Shown here: piece by piece, positions 11,738 to 22,477 of the stretch | Layout: every line of letters begins with the position of its first letter | How positions within the stretch are numbered: the stretch's first letter is position 1 | Source of the DNA: Viscum album | Lineage: Eukaryota; Streptophyta; Magnoliopsida; Santalales; Viscaceae | Direction: 5' to 3' | Length of the DNA stretch: 64,000 nt | NCBI GenBank assembly: GCA_963277665.1 | Contig: OY728143.1 | Coordinates: 531,994,394 to 532,058,393 of the forward strand | Made by a program: the position numbers and the translations under genes | The notes under the pieces: generated by a model | Databases searched by the model: none | The model's input: the letters and a program-made list of their open reading frames with translations, nothing else | What the model was told of the DNA's origin: nothing

Positions 11738-11928
11738 ATCTTCCGCCATTATGATATTTCTCTCTAGAAATTTCCTTTTCCCACTGTAAAACAAATGTGG
11801 GTAACTTTGCTTCATCAATTCCTCTGATTCCCACGTTTCTTATTCAAAAATGTGCTTTCTCCATAACAACTTTATGAGGGGCATTGTCTTATTTCATAGA
11901 AATTTATCTCTACGATCTAAGATATTTT
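11738..11928 (-). pseudogene. pol: GyB2 polypurine tract and chromodomain tail
   Basis: The - strand sequence parallels the end of the GyB1 chromodomain at 19638-19828: 'ILD', 'NK.MPL', 'EA' and the final PYLF-like region, then the purine tract AATGGCGGAAGAT (11738-11750). It breaks at 11928 where the Cop1 LTR starts. The upstream part of the domain resumes at about 35014, but some 145 bp that should lie between is missing. Confidence 0.75.
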
Positions 11929-12139
11929 TGTAAGAGGTGGTGTCTTGAGAACCAACTGTTTTGTACTTTGATTACATGAATTTTCACTTATTATATATTG
12001 TTCATTGTTATGCATGACTATAATATAATAATGTCCTGGAATATGTGTTACATTAATAAGGTCATGGAAGATCCATGCTATAATGAGATCCATGAAATGC
12101 AATAATAATATTCTTAAATAAAGTTATGCGGTTGGATGA
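11929..12139 (+). repeat. Cop1 5' LTR, first 211 bp
   Basis: It begins TGTAAGAGGTGGTGTC, matching the 3' LTR start at 33367 (TGTAAGGGTTGGTGTC), and stays alignable to it (TTTTGTACTTTGATTACATG is shared) until the GyB1 insertion after GGATGA at 12139. The uninterrupted arrangement of the same site is seen at about 33570 in the 3' LTR. Sequence resumes at 25765. Confidence 0.85.
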
Positions 12140-12294
12140 TGTAACAACCCAAAGATTCATTAATGAAAATCCCTCTTGATAATAATAAATGTCTCTTTAT
12201 ATAAAATGTTTTATAAAATGTCAACTTCATTGGTTTTGTGATAAGAGTTGTGACCATTAATTTTATAGCTGTTGAACAGTGATCACATGATTAG

Positions 12295-12307
12295 TATAAA
12301 TATAAGG
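12295..12307 (+). promoter_or_regulatory. TATA-like box ahead of the U3 ORF (5' LTR)
   Basis: TATAAATATAAGG lies 49 nt before the ATG at 12344. The same box at the same distance occurs in the 3' LTR (19984), the solo LTR (23272) and both GyB2 LTRs (42117 and 11568, - strand). It is distinct from the main LTR TATA box over 1.1 kb downstream. A promoter role is inferred. Confidence 0.5.
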
Positions 12308-12343
12308 CTTTAATGAACCCATTTTACTCAGACAAAGGAAGCG

Positions 12344-12613
12344 ATGGACTAATCCAGTAGAATTGCCCCATACGAAGCCCATTTGTCGGAGCTCGGAAAA
12401 GAGGTGGCGTCTTTGGGCTTCTCCCATGACCAAGCCCAAGATGAGCTTCATTATGTCAAGCTCGAACGTGACCGTCTACGGGAAAAGTGGAAGTTGATAG
12501 AGATTACCACTCGAGCGATGTTATTCGAGCTGCCCCAAGAGTCGGTCACCATCGCACACCATACCCTTGGGTCTTATGCGGCTATTTTTAGGGGTTATGT
12601 GTCAAATAAGTAG
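12344..12613 (+). pseudogene. U3 ORF, copy in the GyB1 5' LTR (stop at codon 3)
   Basis: It has the same start and end as the intact 89-codon ORF at 23321-23590, but codon 3 is TAA, leaving an open frame only from the next methionine (12383, 76 aa). The rest is open to the end with about 5% nucleotide difference. Motifs SELGKEV, LERDRLREKW and IEITTRAM are recognisable. The local base composition is clearly richer in G+C than the flanking LTR. No known protein family recognised. Confidence 0.6.
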
Positions 12614-13458
12614 TACAATGTTCATGTACATTAATTTTTATGTATATAATAATGAATATAATTTCTAGTCATTTTGATACATTGTAAATAGTTTTTAAAG
12701 TACAAACGGTGTTTTTAGTTATTATTTAATTAAGAATTCAATTATATTAAATTAAGGGATTTTTGATTGAAATAATATTTTAATAAAATATTATTATTAA
12801 TATTAAATTAATTTTTATTAAATATAAATGATCTTATAATTTTATGAATGTAATTTAAATTTTTATTAAGGTTTGAAAGTCGTTTCTGTCAAAACCTATG
12901 AATTTTCGATAAATATTGGTTTTTATTTTAAAAGTGAAAATTAACATATTTCAAAATTTTTTTAGATAAAATAAATGTCATTTCTGGAATCAGGACGTCG
13001 AAATTATCCAATGGTGAATTTTTCATAATTTTCCGAGACTGTCAAATTTTTGGGTAAAAATTAAATACCGTTTAAATATATAATTTGTTTTATGACATCA
13101 TAATGACCCAACGGTGATGTAATAAAATACCATAATCCATATGTTCGGCCAATAGATGTTTTATAATTAAAATAATGTGATTTTGGGTTATTTTTATTTA
13201 CTTTTCAAAGCATTAATGGACCCCTCGTGACTTATTCAACACCTTGCCTTTATAAATTAATTTCCATGGTAGTGTGACTCACCTCCACATAAGAAACCAT
13301 AATATTTTAAAAATTTCGGACCCTGTCCATGTAAAATATTTTTTTCCTCTTTCCATTTCCAGAAACCATGGGAAAAAACCATGTGATGGTTTGTGGTTTG
13401 GATTAGTTTAATATAAGTGGTCCTAAACCTAAATAATAATGAATTCCCTCACCTTTCC

Positions 13459-13466
13459 TATATAAA
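13459..13466 (+). promoter_or_regulatory. Main TATA box of the GyB1 5' LTR
   Basis: TATATAAA in the context CTATATAAACCCAC, followed 25-40 nt later by a C/T-rich stretch with CTCACTAAAATCC, a likely transcription start region. The same arrangement is found in the 3' LTR (21148-21155) and the solo LTR (about 24435). This would mark the U3/R boundary, making U3 about 1.35 kb. Confidence 0.6.
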
Positions 13467-14524
13467 CCCACAAAAGCTCCCACTTCCTCCTCACTAAAAT
13501 CCATTGGTTTTAGTCCAACCTCTTTCCTAATCACTCTAGAATCATACAAAGGTTCCCAAAGCTCCCATTAAGCCTCTAACAAGCCTCTCTCTAGCCTTTG
13601 AAGCACACTTCCAAGTAAGGGGTTTTTCTTCCTTTCTCATTTTTGTCCAATTCTCTTTAAGTTGTTTTGCCCTTTTAATTTCAATTAAAAATGCTGGGGT
13701 ATGGTTTTTCACCTCCCTCATACAGCCCTATTTATGTTTTATTCATTAGAGACCCTTTATCTCTCATTAAATGCCTCTCATGTACACCCGTTACTAGGCC
13801 GAAATTCTGAAAGGAACTTCTCTCTCCTTTTTTACATTCAAGAAATACTTTTGTATCATGAATCTAAATTCCATTGAAATTGTTGGGACATGTATCTGTT
13901 TGACCTCCTTTCTTTCCATTACATGTAAATATGATGAGGAACCCCTTTCTCTCTCATCAACCATTTTTATGAATTCTTTTGTCACGCTGTTACGCTGCCA
14001 AAATCGCACTGATTTTCTAACCCAATGTCATTGTGTAGTGAATACCATTCCCATTTCCCCATCAAGGGTATTCAACATTTTGCACATTTACATGTTGATT
14101 TTAATGTTTCATGTATTAATTCTACATTGCTTTATCGTGGAATAAATGATTATGTTTTATGAATCATTGTTTTATGATCCATGTGTCACACTTTTGCATG
14201 AAATGAAATGTTTTATAAGGGTGCGCCCTTATAGCACTCCAATGAATTGGGTAAAGTATAGTATCATGATACGTCATGTGCAATGAGTGTTGAATCATGA
14301 TAATTCAAGTGCGACGATGTTTTACTCGTGATTAATGAGCAATGAGGGTTTACTCATGCTCCATGTGCAATGAGCCTTGGCTCATGCTAATTCAATGTTA
14401 AGTGTCGTTGCCACGTTTTCATGTTATGATTATCATGCTTTATTGTGCCTTTATGTTCATGTTTATCTTATTCTCTATTGTCATTCCTATTTCCTAACAT
14501 GTATTATACGCCTCATGTTATTCC

Positions 14525-14734
14525 ATGTGTACTCCCTTACTGGGATTTATAGCTCACCCTTTTCTTATGTATGTCCTCAGGATATCCCAGGCAATGCTAT
14601 GTACGAGGGAATACAGTGGTCATGTAAAGGAATATTTCAATAAAGATGTTATATTTAATTTTTTAAGTTTTTATGTAATGATCCTAATCCCCAAATACAC
14701 TAAACCTTTAAATCTTCATTGTTGTATCAAGTGA
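14525..14734 (+). other. Open frame in U5 shared by several GyB-type LTRs (function doubtful)
   Basis: A 69-codon open frame here has open counterparts at 22215-22424 and 25430-25711 and, on the - strand, at 9243-9542 in the GyB2 3' LTR. The translations share PLLGF.AHPFL, ECSGH and FNKD. It overlaps a nucleotide motif conserved in many gypsy LTRs, so preservation may reflect DNA or RNA function rather than protein. In the GyB2 5' LTR (39760-40030) the frame is closed by stops. Confidence 0.3.
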
Positions 14735-14789
14735 TGTTTTAAGTAATAAACCATGTTTAAGATGTAATAAAAAGCAGGGTTGTCATAGT

Positions 14790-14800
14790 TGGTATCAGAG
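14790..14800 (+). other. GyB1 primer-binding site (initiator tRNA-Met)
   Basis: TGGTATCAGAG is complementary to the 3' end of plant initiator methionine tRNA, the usual primer for this group. It lies two bases (GT) after the LTR end. The same GT spacer is present in GyB2 (39730-39731) and GyE (58518-58519). Confidence 0.85.
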
Positions 14801-15287
14801 GATAGGTTAAGTTATTTTTTGGATTAGGAATACACTAGTAATTCCATAGATACAATAATAAGTATAATAAAAACATCCCTATGTTTTGGTAAATACTATG
14901 TAAGTGGTTTATCAAAAAAATACATCCCTGTCTAGATACGAGCAGGTAGAGGCAGCTCTGGCACAGACGTATCCTAGGGGTAAAACCTGAAAACACCGCT
15001 TTGAGCTAGAATCGAATGGGAACTAGTGCATGAAAATGAGACTTGATACACTCTAGTTTACGACACTCCTAGGGGATATGTTTTGATAAATTCACAATCT
15101 TAGTATGAACCCTTATTAAGGGAAAAATGCCCCTAAGAATATATGTTAGAAATTAAATCATGAAAAGCCTAGATTGAATCCTATAGACTCATGAGTTAAT
15201 GAAATTAAGGTTTATTTATAAGTCATCATCTTTTTTCTTTGGATTACCCTTTATGTGTTAACCCTAACTTTCCTTTTATTCCTCCCA
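14801..15287 (+). other. GyB1 untranslated leader
   Basis: About 490 bp between the primer site and the gag start. It contains no coding potential. It is alignable on the other strand with GyB2 39221-39720 (shared ACTAGTG..TTC and CTACTCG...CATCCCTG-type words), so it is a genuine part of the family. Confidence 0.7.
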
Positions 15288-16395
15288 ATGGCCGGTAAAA
15301 GGAGGACTCGGGCTAACAACTGTTGTGAAGATCAGTGTGATGATTCTTCTAATGATATGCCCAATCCAATGGGAGAGGGAATCACAAACTTTTTCACGCT
15401 TCTCTATCATCTAACTCAAGTTTTTAATAGAAACACGGGGCATGAGAAACGTTCCACCCCCCTAAGAAAAAACAAGTCGCTATCAAGAGCTTCATGAGAC
15501 AAAGGCCTCCTACTTTTAGTGGATCATCTGATCCCACTATCGCTGAACAATGGATCGACTCCATTGAAAAGAACGTCTGCATCCTCCAATGTTCTGAACA
15601 AGAGAATGTTCTCCCGGCTGCTTATCGTATGGTGGGTGAAACTGATCAATGGTGGACATTGATCAAAAATACAAAGCCTGAGGAGGAGATCGAGGCTTTG
15701 TAAGGGAAGGAATTCGGGAAGATGTTTTTCGATAAAAAATTTCCACGCACCCTCCAGCTTAAGATGGAAAGGGACTTCCTTTCCCTCAAGAAAAAAGATG
15801 AGGAATCCATTGGAGCTTATGAGTCAAACTTCACAAGGATTGCACGATACTCTTTCGGCTTTGTCGTTACCCCCGAATGCATGGTTGAAAACTTCTTTGG
15901 TGGGATAAAGCTTAGCTTGAATAAAGCATTAGCGATCCGTGACTTAGATAGCTATGAAGAAATTGTCTGATGTGCCCTCAAGGTCAAAATGGAGATCATA
16001 GAATCACAGGGGTATCATGGGGATAAGAAGCGTAAGGTGGACTTCAATACTGGTCGACCAATGGATAAATCCAACGACCCTAAGAAGTTCCAGCACCCGA
16101 CTTCCCAAAAGTGCGGAAAGAAGCACCCTAGAAATTGCCTTAAGGGGTTGAGAAAATGCTTCAGCTGTGGAAGAGAAGGGAACCTAGCTGTTAACTTTCG
16201 GCAGGAAGGACTCGTGGATGAGACGGAGGAGAGGAACGATCTGTTCGAACCTCAAAGCGTTGTCCAATGCTATAAATGCAAAGAATTGTGGTATTTTGCA
16301 AATATGTGCCCTAATCCAATGGTTATCGGAGGCATCCAACAACCTCCAAGACAGCAAGGAAGAGATTTTTCCAACACTTCTGCCGAAGTGAACCC
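15288..16395 (+). pseudogene. gag: GyB1 gag (capsid and zinc knuckles), broken
   Basis: Structural protein of the retrotransposon particle. The start is ATGGCC at 15288 in good context (MAGKRRTRAN). A frameshift within the C/A runs near 15460 moves the frame to 15494, where MRQRPPTFSGSSDP begins the capsid domain. WWTLIK (about 15650), a long helix region (15725-15965) and two decayed CCHC knuckles follow: CFSCGREGN (about 16160) with the histidine lost, and CYKCKELWYFANMC (about 16270) with Y in place of H. Stops lie at about 15701 and 15968. The close relative in GyB2 (38781-39077) confirms the capsid reading. Confidence 0.85.
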
Positions 16396-16740
16396 CGACA
16401 ACGAAGTGGTGACAGATACGCTAGTTAATAATTCAATAATAGCGAACGTACTTTCTGATTCAGGTTCTACGCATTATTTTATATCTCTAATGTTTAGTAG
16501 AATAATCCTAGCACCACCACAAAACATGGAAGTAAAGATGTCAGTGAGTACAGAAAATGGGGCAATCATTGCAACCCAAGAGTATAAGTCCTTCCCTGTT
16601 ATAATATGTGGATTGAATTTCCTAGAGAACCTCATCATACTCCCTCTGGTGTAATTTGATACAATTCTTGGCATGGATTGGCTTTCCTTATATCGAGCCA
16701 TCATAAATTGTCGGGAGAGGGAAGTCACACTCCATATGGA
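16396..16740 (+). pseudogene. pro: GyB1 aspartic protease, broken
   Basis: The active-site region reads SDSGSTHYFIS (about 16455-16490), equivalent to the family's 'DSGA.HSFIS', so the catalytic Asp-Ser-Gly is kept. The tail motif ILGMDWLSLY lies at about 16665-16693, after a TAA stop at 16652. This protease would process the polyprotein. The domain order and the roughly 100-residue length are normal. Confidence 0.85.
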
Positions 16741-17720
16741 GAATCGACCCCAGATTCCTTACAAGTGTCAGGAGGAAGATGAATCTCCTTTAGATCCATC
16801 ATCTCAAGCATGGATATTACTGCCCTATGACCACCCGTATCTAGCTCAGATGATTGAGTCCAAAGAAGAAACCATCATTCAAGAAATGCCTATTGTGAGG
16901 TAATTCATGGAAGTGTTTCTTGAGGAACTGCAAGGTCTTCCTCCTAAAACAGATGTTGAGTTCTCAACTGAACATATACATGGGGCATTGCCAATATCCA
17001 AGAATCCATATAGAATAGATGTTGTAGATCTTAAAGAGTAGAAGAAACAACTACAGGAGAATCTGGATAAAGGGTTTATACAAGCAAGTGCTTCACCATG
17101 GGGTGCACCAGTCCTCTTCGCCAAGAAGAAGGATGGGTCAGTGCGACTTTTCCTCGATTATCATGAACATAACAAAATCACGATAAAGAACAAGTATCAT
17201 CTCCCATGAATTGATGACTTGTTCGATCAGTTGCGTGGATCACAATACTTCTCCATGGTGGACTTGCGGTCGGGATATTATCGAGTAAGTGTGAAGAAGG
17301 AAGATATCCCCAAGACTGCTTTTCGTACAAGGTACGGGCACTAAGAATTCATAGTAATGACTTTCGGACTCACTAATGCTCCAGAAATATTCATGGACTT
17401 GATGAATAGAGTCTTTAGATATTACCTTGACAAATTTTTGCTAGTCTTTATAGATGATATTCTAATATACTTCAAAACCAAGGAGGATCATGAGGAGCAT
17501 TTAATAACTGTAATGGGACTTTGCGCAAGGAGAAGCTCTATGCAAATTACAAAAATTTTGAGTTCTGGTTGAAGGAGGTATCATTCTTGGGCCATATCAT
17601 CACAAGCAATGGGATATCTGTGGATCCCTCCAAAACAAATGCAATTGAGGGATGGTCGAGGCCAACATTGGTAACCGATATCCATAGCATCTTGGGGTTA
17701 GCGGGATATTATCAATGATT
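16741..17720 (+). pseudogene. RT: GyB1 reverse transcriptase, broken
   Basis: Recognisable blocks in order: linker with GLPP (about 16933), [20 protein letters not shown] (about 17075-17132), D-x-R-like [21 protein letters not shown] (about 17255-17290), [17 protein letters not shown] (from 17357), the catalytic [11 protein letters not shown] (about 17447-17480) and SFLGHIITSNGISVD (from about 17580). The two catalytic aspartates of the xDD box are present. Stops at 16901, 17039, 17207 and 17342, and a frame change near 17515, disable it. Reads as a gypsy RT of normal length. Confidence 0.9.
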
Positions 17721-18345
17721 TGTGAGAAATTTCTCACGATTGTACAACCCTCTTACCAATCTAACTCGAAAGGTAGTAATGTTTTCTTGGAGTGATGAAT
17801 GCAAAGAAATCTTCAAGGAGTTGAAAAAGAGGATTACCAATGCACCCATGCTCACTTTACCCACAAGTGGGGAGCTTTTTGTGGTATTCAGTGATGCTTC
17901 GAAGAAGGCCTTAGGAAGTGTGTTGATGCAGAATGATAAAGTGATCTCCTATGCATCGAGGCAGTTGAAAATACATGAGTGAACCTATCCAATGCATGAT
18001 CTGGAGTTGGTGGCGGTGATCTTTTCCTTGAAAATCTGGCGGCATCATCTATATGGAGAGAAATGTGAGATATATACTGACCACAAGAGTCTTAAATATA
18101 TATTCAAACAGAAAGAGCTTAATATGCACCAGAGAAGATGGATAGAGCTCATCAAGGATTATGACTGTTCAATACATTACCACCCTGGGAAAGTGAACAA
18201 GGTGGCAGATTCCCTAAGTAGAAAGGATCCAACGATTCTATCAATGATGATAATTGAGAAGGATCCAATCTTCTTAGACTTGATGAAGAATGAAGTGGGA
18301 ATCATAATGAAGGGAACATCATCAATCCTTTCACAAAATGATTGA
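17721..18345 (+). pseudogene. RH: GyB1 RNase H, broken
   Basis: The connection piece LTRKVVMFSW is followed by VVFSDASKKALG (first Asp), MHDLELVAV (Glu), [11 protein letters not shown] (Asp) and ADSLSRK (last Asp), so all four metal-binding acids of RNase H remain readable. One TGA at about 17980 splits it. The region to 18345 is the variable linker before integrase. RNase H would remove the RNA template strand during cDNA synthesis. Confidence 0.88.
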
Positions 18346-19371
18346 TCAACCATCTATTTTGGAAAGGTTAAATGATGCTCAAAAGGATGATGTAGGAATT
18401 CAAGAAAAAGTGGAAGCTATCAAAAAAGGGGAAATCATTGGAGTTTAATGTTAATGGGGAAGGAATTGTGAGGTTTGGGAAAAGACTATGTGTTCCATCA
18501 AGTCTAGAGCTGAAGAAGGAACTTTTAGATGATGCACATAGTTCAAATTTCTCAATTCACCCAGGGAGCACAAAGATGAATCGAGATCTCCGAGAATACT
18601 TTTGGTGGGATAATATGAAGAGAGAGATCGCTGAATATAGATCAATGTGCCTGGTGTGTCAGCAAGTGAAGGAAGAGAGGCGGAAGTCTAAGGGGATGAT
18701 GAAACCATTTCCCATACTAGAATGGACATTAGAAAACATCACCATAGACTTTGTCACCGGACATCCAAGGACATCCAAAGGCAATAATGCATCTGGGTTG
18801 TTGTGGATCATCTTACAAAGACTGCACACTTCATTGCTATTCAAGAAGATTTATCATTGGATCAACTGGCGTGGATATATATCAGGGAAGTGGTAAGGTT
18901 TCATGGAGTACCACTATCTATTGTGTCTGAACGAGATCCAAGATTCACCTCTATGTTTTGGAAGAGTCTTCAACATGCTCTAATACTGAACTGAACTCCA
19001 GTGCGGCCAATCATCCTCAAACTGATATCCAATCCGAGCAGACTATCCAAACACTTGAGGATATGTTGAGAGCGTGCTCAATGGACTTTAAAGGGGGATG
19101 AGATCAGCATCATCCTCTGGTTGAGTTCTCTTATAATAACTGTTTCCACTCGAGCATCCAAATGGAACCATATGAAGCCTTGTATGGGAAAAGGTGAAAA
19201 ACAATGACATGTTGGGATGAGGTTGGTGAACGTAAGCTTCGGGGACCAGAAATGGTCGAGGAAATGGTGTAGAAGGTGAAAACCATTCAACACCATATCA
19301 AGGCAGCCTAGAGTCGTCAGAAGATTAATGTAGATAATCATCGATGAGACCTTGAGATTAAAGTTGGATAC
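18346..19371 (+). pseudogene. INT: GyB1 integrase core, broken
   Basis: The HHCC zinc finger is readable (DDAHSSNFSIHPGS ... CLVCQQVK, about 18520-18670). First catalytic Asp in ITIDFVTG (about 18740), second in SERDPRF (about 18925-18945), and the Glu lies in a [13 protein letters not shown] stretch (about 19040-19070). The core therefore retains the DD35E residues, but across several frames, with shifts near 18790, 18990 and 19190. Catalyses insertion of the cDNA. Confidence 0.88.
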
Positions 19372-19779
19372 ATGGTGTTTCTACACATATCTTCGTGGAA
19401 GAAGGTCATGAGGTTTCGAAGAAAATGGAAGTTAAGTCCAAGGTACATCGGCCCCTTTGAGATTCTTGATCGTGTTTGGGTTGTGGCCTATCGACTAGCA
19501 CTTCCACCTACCATGGCCAAGGTGCATGATGTCTTTTATGTATCCCTCTTAAGGAAGTACATACCAGACCCTTTACATGTACTCTCTTCCAAGGTGGTAC
19601 AATTGGGAGATGATCATTCTTATGAGGAGCAACCAGTGAAGATCTTAGATCATAGAGAAAAAGTTCTACAAAATAAGACAATGCCCCTAATCAAGGTGTT
19701 GTGGAGAAACCACAAGTTTGAAGAAGCAACTTGGAAGTCAGAGGATATGATGAAGCTAAGTTACCCATATTTGTTTTAG
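19372..19779 (+). pseudogene. INT: GyB1 integrase C-terminus with chromodomain (135-codon open piece)
   Basis: Longest clean coding stretch in GyB1. KLSPRYIGPFEIL...AYRLALPP...VHDVFYVSLLRKY is the integrase GPF/Y-type end. A chromodomain-like tail follows with IKVLWRNHKFEEATW and a final SYPYLF before the stop at 19777. Chromodomains steer integration to heterochromatin in chromoviruses, which fits this heterochromatin-like nest. It is open only because no stop has yet arisen. The upstream parts are dead. Confidence 0.9.
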
Positions 19780-19816
19780 TGTGGGAAAAGGAAAATTTCG
19801 AGGGAGAAATTTCTTA

Positions 19817-19828
19817 ATGGGGGAATAT
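19817..19828 (+). other. GyB1 polypurine tract
   Basis: AATGGGGGAATA-type purine run directly before the TGTAATGACCC start of the 3' LTR, the plus-strand primer site. Confidence 0.75.
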
Positions 19829-22477
19829 TGTAATGACCCAAAGTTTCAATAATGGAAATCCCTATTGATCATATTAAATGTCTCTTTATATAAAATGTTT
19901 TATAAAATGTCAACTTCTTTGGTTTTATGATAAGATTTTTGACTGTTACATTTAAAGCTGTTGAACAGTGATCACATGATTAGTATATATATAAGGCTTT
20001 AACGAACCCATTTTACTCAGACAAAGGAAGCGATGGCCTAATCCAGTAGAATTTCCCCATATAAAGCACATTTGTCGGAGCTCAAAAAAAGAGGTGGCAT
20101 CTTTGGGCATCGACCTTGACCAAGCCCAATATGAGCTTCATTATGTCAAGCTCGAATGTGACTGTCTACGGGAAAAGTGGAAGTTGATAGAGATTACCAC
20201 TTGTGCGATGTTATCCGAGCCGCCCAAAGAGTCTGTCACCATAGCCCACCTTACCCTTAGGTCTTATGCAGCTATTTTAAGGAGTTATGTAACAAATAAG
20301 TGTTACTATGTTCATGTACATTATTTTTTGTATATAATAATGAATATAATTTCTATTCATTTTTGATACATTGTAAATAGTTTTTAAAGTTCAAATGGTG
20401 TTTTTAGTTATTATTTAATTAAGAATTAAATTTTATTAAATTAAGGGATTTTTGAATTAAATAATATTTTAATAAAATAATATTTTTAATATTAAATTAA
20501 TTTTTATTAAATATAAATGATCTTATAATTTTATGAATGTAATTACAGTTCTTATTAAGGTTTGAAAGCCATTTCTGTCAAAACCCATGAATTTTCGATA
20601 AATATTGGTTTTTATTTTAAAAGTAAAAATTAACCTACATAGAAATTTTTTTAGATAAAATAAATGTCATTTCTAGAATCAGGACGTTGAAATTATCCAA
20701 AGGTGAATTTTTCATAATTTTCTGAGACAGTCAAATTTTTTGGTATAAATTAAATACCGTCTAAATATATAATGTGTTTTATGACATCATAATGACCCAA
20801 TGGTGACTTAATAAAATACCATAATCCATTTTTTCAGACAATATATGTTTTATCATTAAAATAATTTGATTTTTGGTTTTTTTGATTTACTTTTCAAAGC
20901 ATTAATGGACCCCTCATGACTTATTCAACACATTTCCTTTTTAAATTAATTTTCATGGGAGTGTGACTCACCTCCACATAAGCAACCCTAATATTTTAAG
21001 AAGTTCGTACCTTGTCCATGTAAAATATTGTTTTACTCTTTCATTTTCTATAGAACATGGGAAAAAACCATGGGATGGTTTGTGGTTTGGATTAGTTTAT
21101 TATAAGGGGTCCCAAAGCTAAATAATAAAGAATTCCATCACCTTTCATATATAAACCCACCCAAGCTCCCACTTTCACCTCACTAAAATCCATTGGAGTT
21201 CGTCAAACCTCTGCCCTAATCTATCTAGAATCCTCACAAGGTGCCCCATGCTCTCAAGAAGCCTCTCACAAGCCTCTCTCTAGCCTTTGTAAGCACACTT
21301 CCAAGTAAGGGTTTTTTCTTCCTTTCTCATTTGTGTGCAATTCTCTTTAAGTTGTTTTTCCCTTTTAATTTCAATTATAAATGTTGGGTTATGGATTTGA
21401 ACCTCCCTCATACTTCCCTCTTTATGTTTGATTGATTGGATACCATTTCTCGCTCATTAAATGTCTCTGATGTACACCCGTTACTATGCCGAAATTCCGA
21501 AAGGAACTTTTCTCTCCTATTTTACATTCAAGCAAAACTTTTGTATCATGAATCTAAATTACATTGAAATTGTTGGGAAGTTTATCTATATGACCTAATT
21601 ACTTTCCATTACATGTAAATTTGATGAGGAACCCCTTTATCTCTCATCAACCATTTTTATGAATTCTTATGTCACGCTGTTACGCTGCCGAAGTCGCACC
21701 GATTTTCTAAGCCAATGTCATTTTGTAGTGAATACCATGCCCATTTCTCCATCAAGGGTATTCAACTTTATGCACATTTACTTATATATTTTAAAGTTTC
21801 ATGTATGAATTCCAAATTCCATTATCTTGGAATAAATTATTATGTTTTATTAATCCATGTTTTATGATCCATGTGGCACACTTATGCATGAAATGAAATG
21901 TTTAAGAAGGGTGTGCCCTTATATCACTCCAATGCATTGGGTAAAGTATAGTATCATGACAAGTCATGTGCAAGGAGTGTTCACTCATTCTAATTGAAGT
22001 GAAATGAGGGTTTACTTGTGCTTCATGTGAAATTAGGGTTTACTCATGGTCCATGTGCAATGAGCCTTGGATCACGCTAATTCAATGTTACGTGTTGTTG
22101 CCACATTTCCATGTTATGATTATCATGCTTTATCATGCCTTTATGTTCATGTTTTTATTATTCTCTATTGACTTGCCTATTTCCTAACATGTATTATACT
22201 CCTCATTTTATTCCATGTGTACTCCCTTACTAGGCTTTATAGCTCACCCTTTTCTTATACGTGTCCTCAAGTTATCCCATGCAATGCTAAGTACGATGGA
22301 ATGTAGTGGTCATGTAAAGGAAGTTTTCAATAAAGATGTTGTATTTCAGGTTTTAAGTTTGTATGTAATGATCCTAATCCCCAAAGACACTAAACCTCTT
22401 GATCTTCCTTGTTGTATCAAGTGAAGTTTTATGTAATAAATCATGTATAAGTTGTAATAAAAATTAGTGATGTCATA
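19829..22477 (+). repeat. GyB1 3' LTR
   Basis: It begins TGTAATGACCC and ends GATGTCATA, 2649 bp, alignable end to end with 12140-14787. Main TATA box at 21148-21155. In the U3 ORF it agrees with the 5' LTR against the solo LTR at several sites, but in R/U5 it agrees more with the solo LTR. GTTGA (22478-22482) follows as the target-site copy. Confidence 0.9.
20033..20300 (+). pseudogene. U3 ORF, copy in the GyB1 3' LTR (stop and frameshift)
   Basis: The ATG is 49 nt after TATATATATAAGG (19984-19996). Codon 3 is TAA, as in the 5' LTR, and an extra A in the poly-A run near 20080 shifts the frame. After the shift, motifs Y-V-K-L-E, LREKW and IEITT are recognisable. In genomic RNA this copy would sit in the 3' untranslated part. 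Non-functional. Confidence 0.6.

Larger units (their letters stand above)
12140..14787 (+). repeat. GyB1 5' LTR
   Basis: It begins TGTAACAACCC and ends TTGTCATA, followed by GT and the primer-binding site. It is 2648 bp, essentially the same length as the other two GyB-type + strand LTRs (2649 and 2648 bp), with several percent divergence in the stretches compared by eye. Layout: U3 with its own TATA-like box and ORF (12295-12613), AT-rich middle, main TATATAAA box at 13459, then R/U5 with the ACTGGG...GCTCACCC motif at about 14536 that is common in gypsy LTRs. Confidence 0.9.
12140..22477 (+). mobile_element. GyB1: full-length Del/Tekay-like Ty3/gypsy element
   Basis: LTR (12140-14787), PBS, gag, protease, RT, RNase H, integrase, chromodomain, polypurine tract, LTR (19829-22477): a complete 10.3 kb chromovirus in standard order. 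The flanks are GATGA (12135-12139) and GTTGA (22478-22482), a target-site duplication with one mismatch. The chromodomain tail (NK.MPLIKVLW.NH..EEATW) and long LTRs suit the Del/Tekay clade. The coding region has at least ten stops or frameshifts, so it is not autonomous. Confidence 0.9.

Noticed and set aside
15485..15500. ATGA overlap between two gag frames as programmed re-initiation or frameshifting
   Set aside because: The related GyB2 gag reads through this point in one frame, so the GyB1 arrangement is a simple indel in the upstream C/A runs.
18438..18896. 152-codon frame as an independent integrase gene
   Set aside because: It is only the N-terminal half of the GyB1 integrase, ended by a frameshift near 18790.
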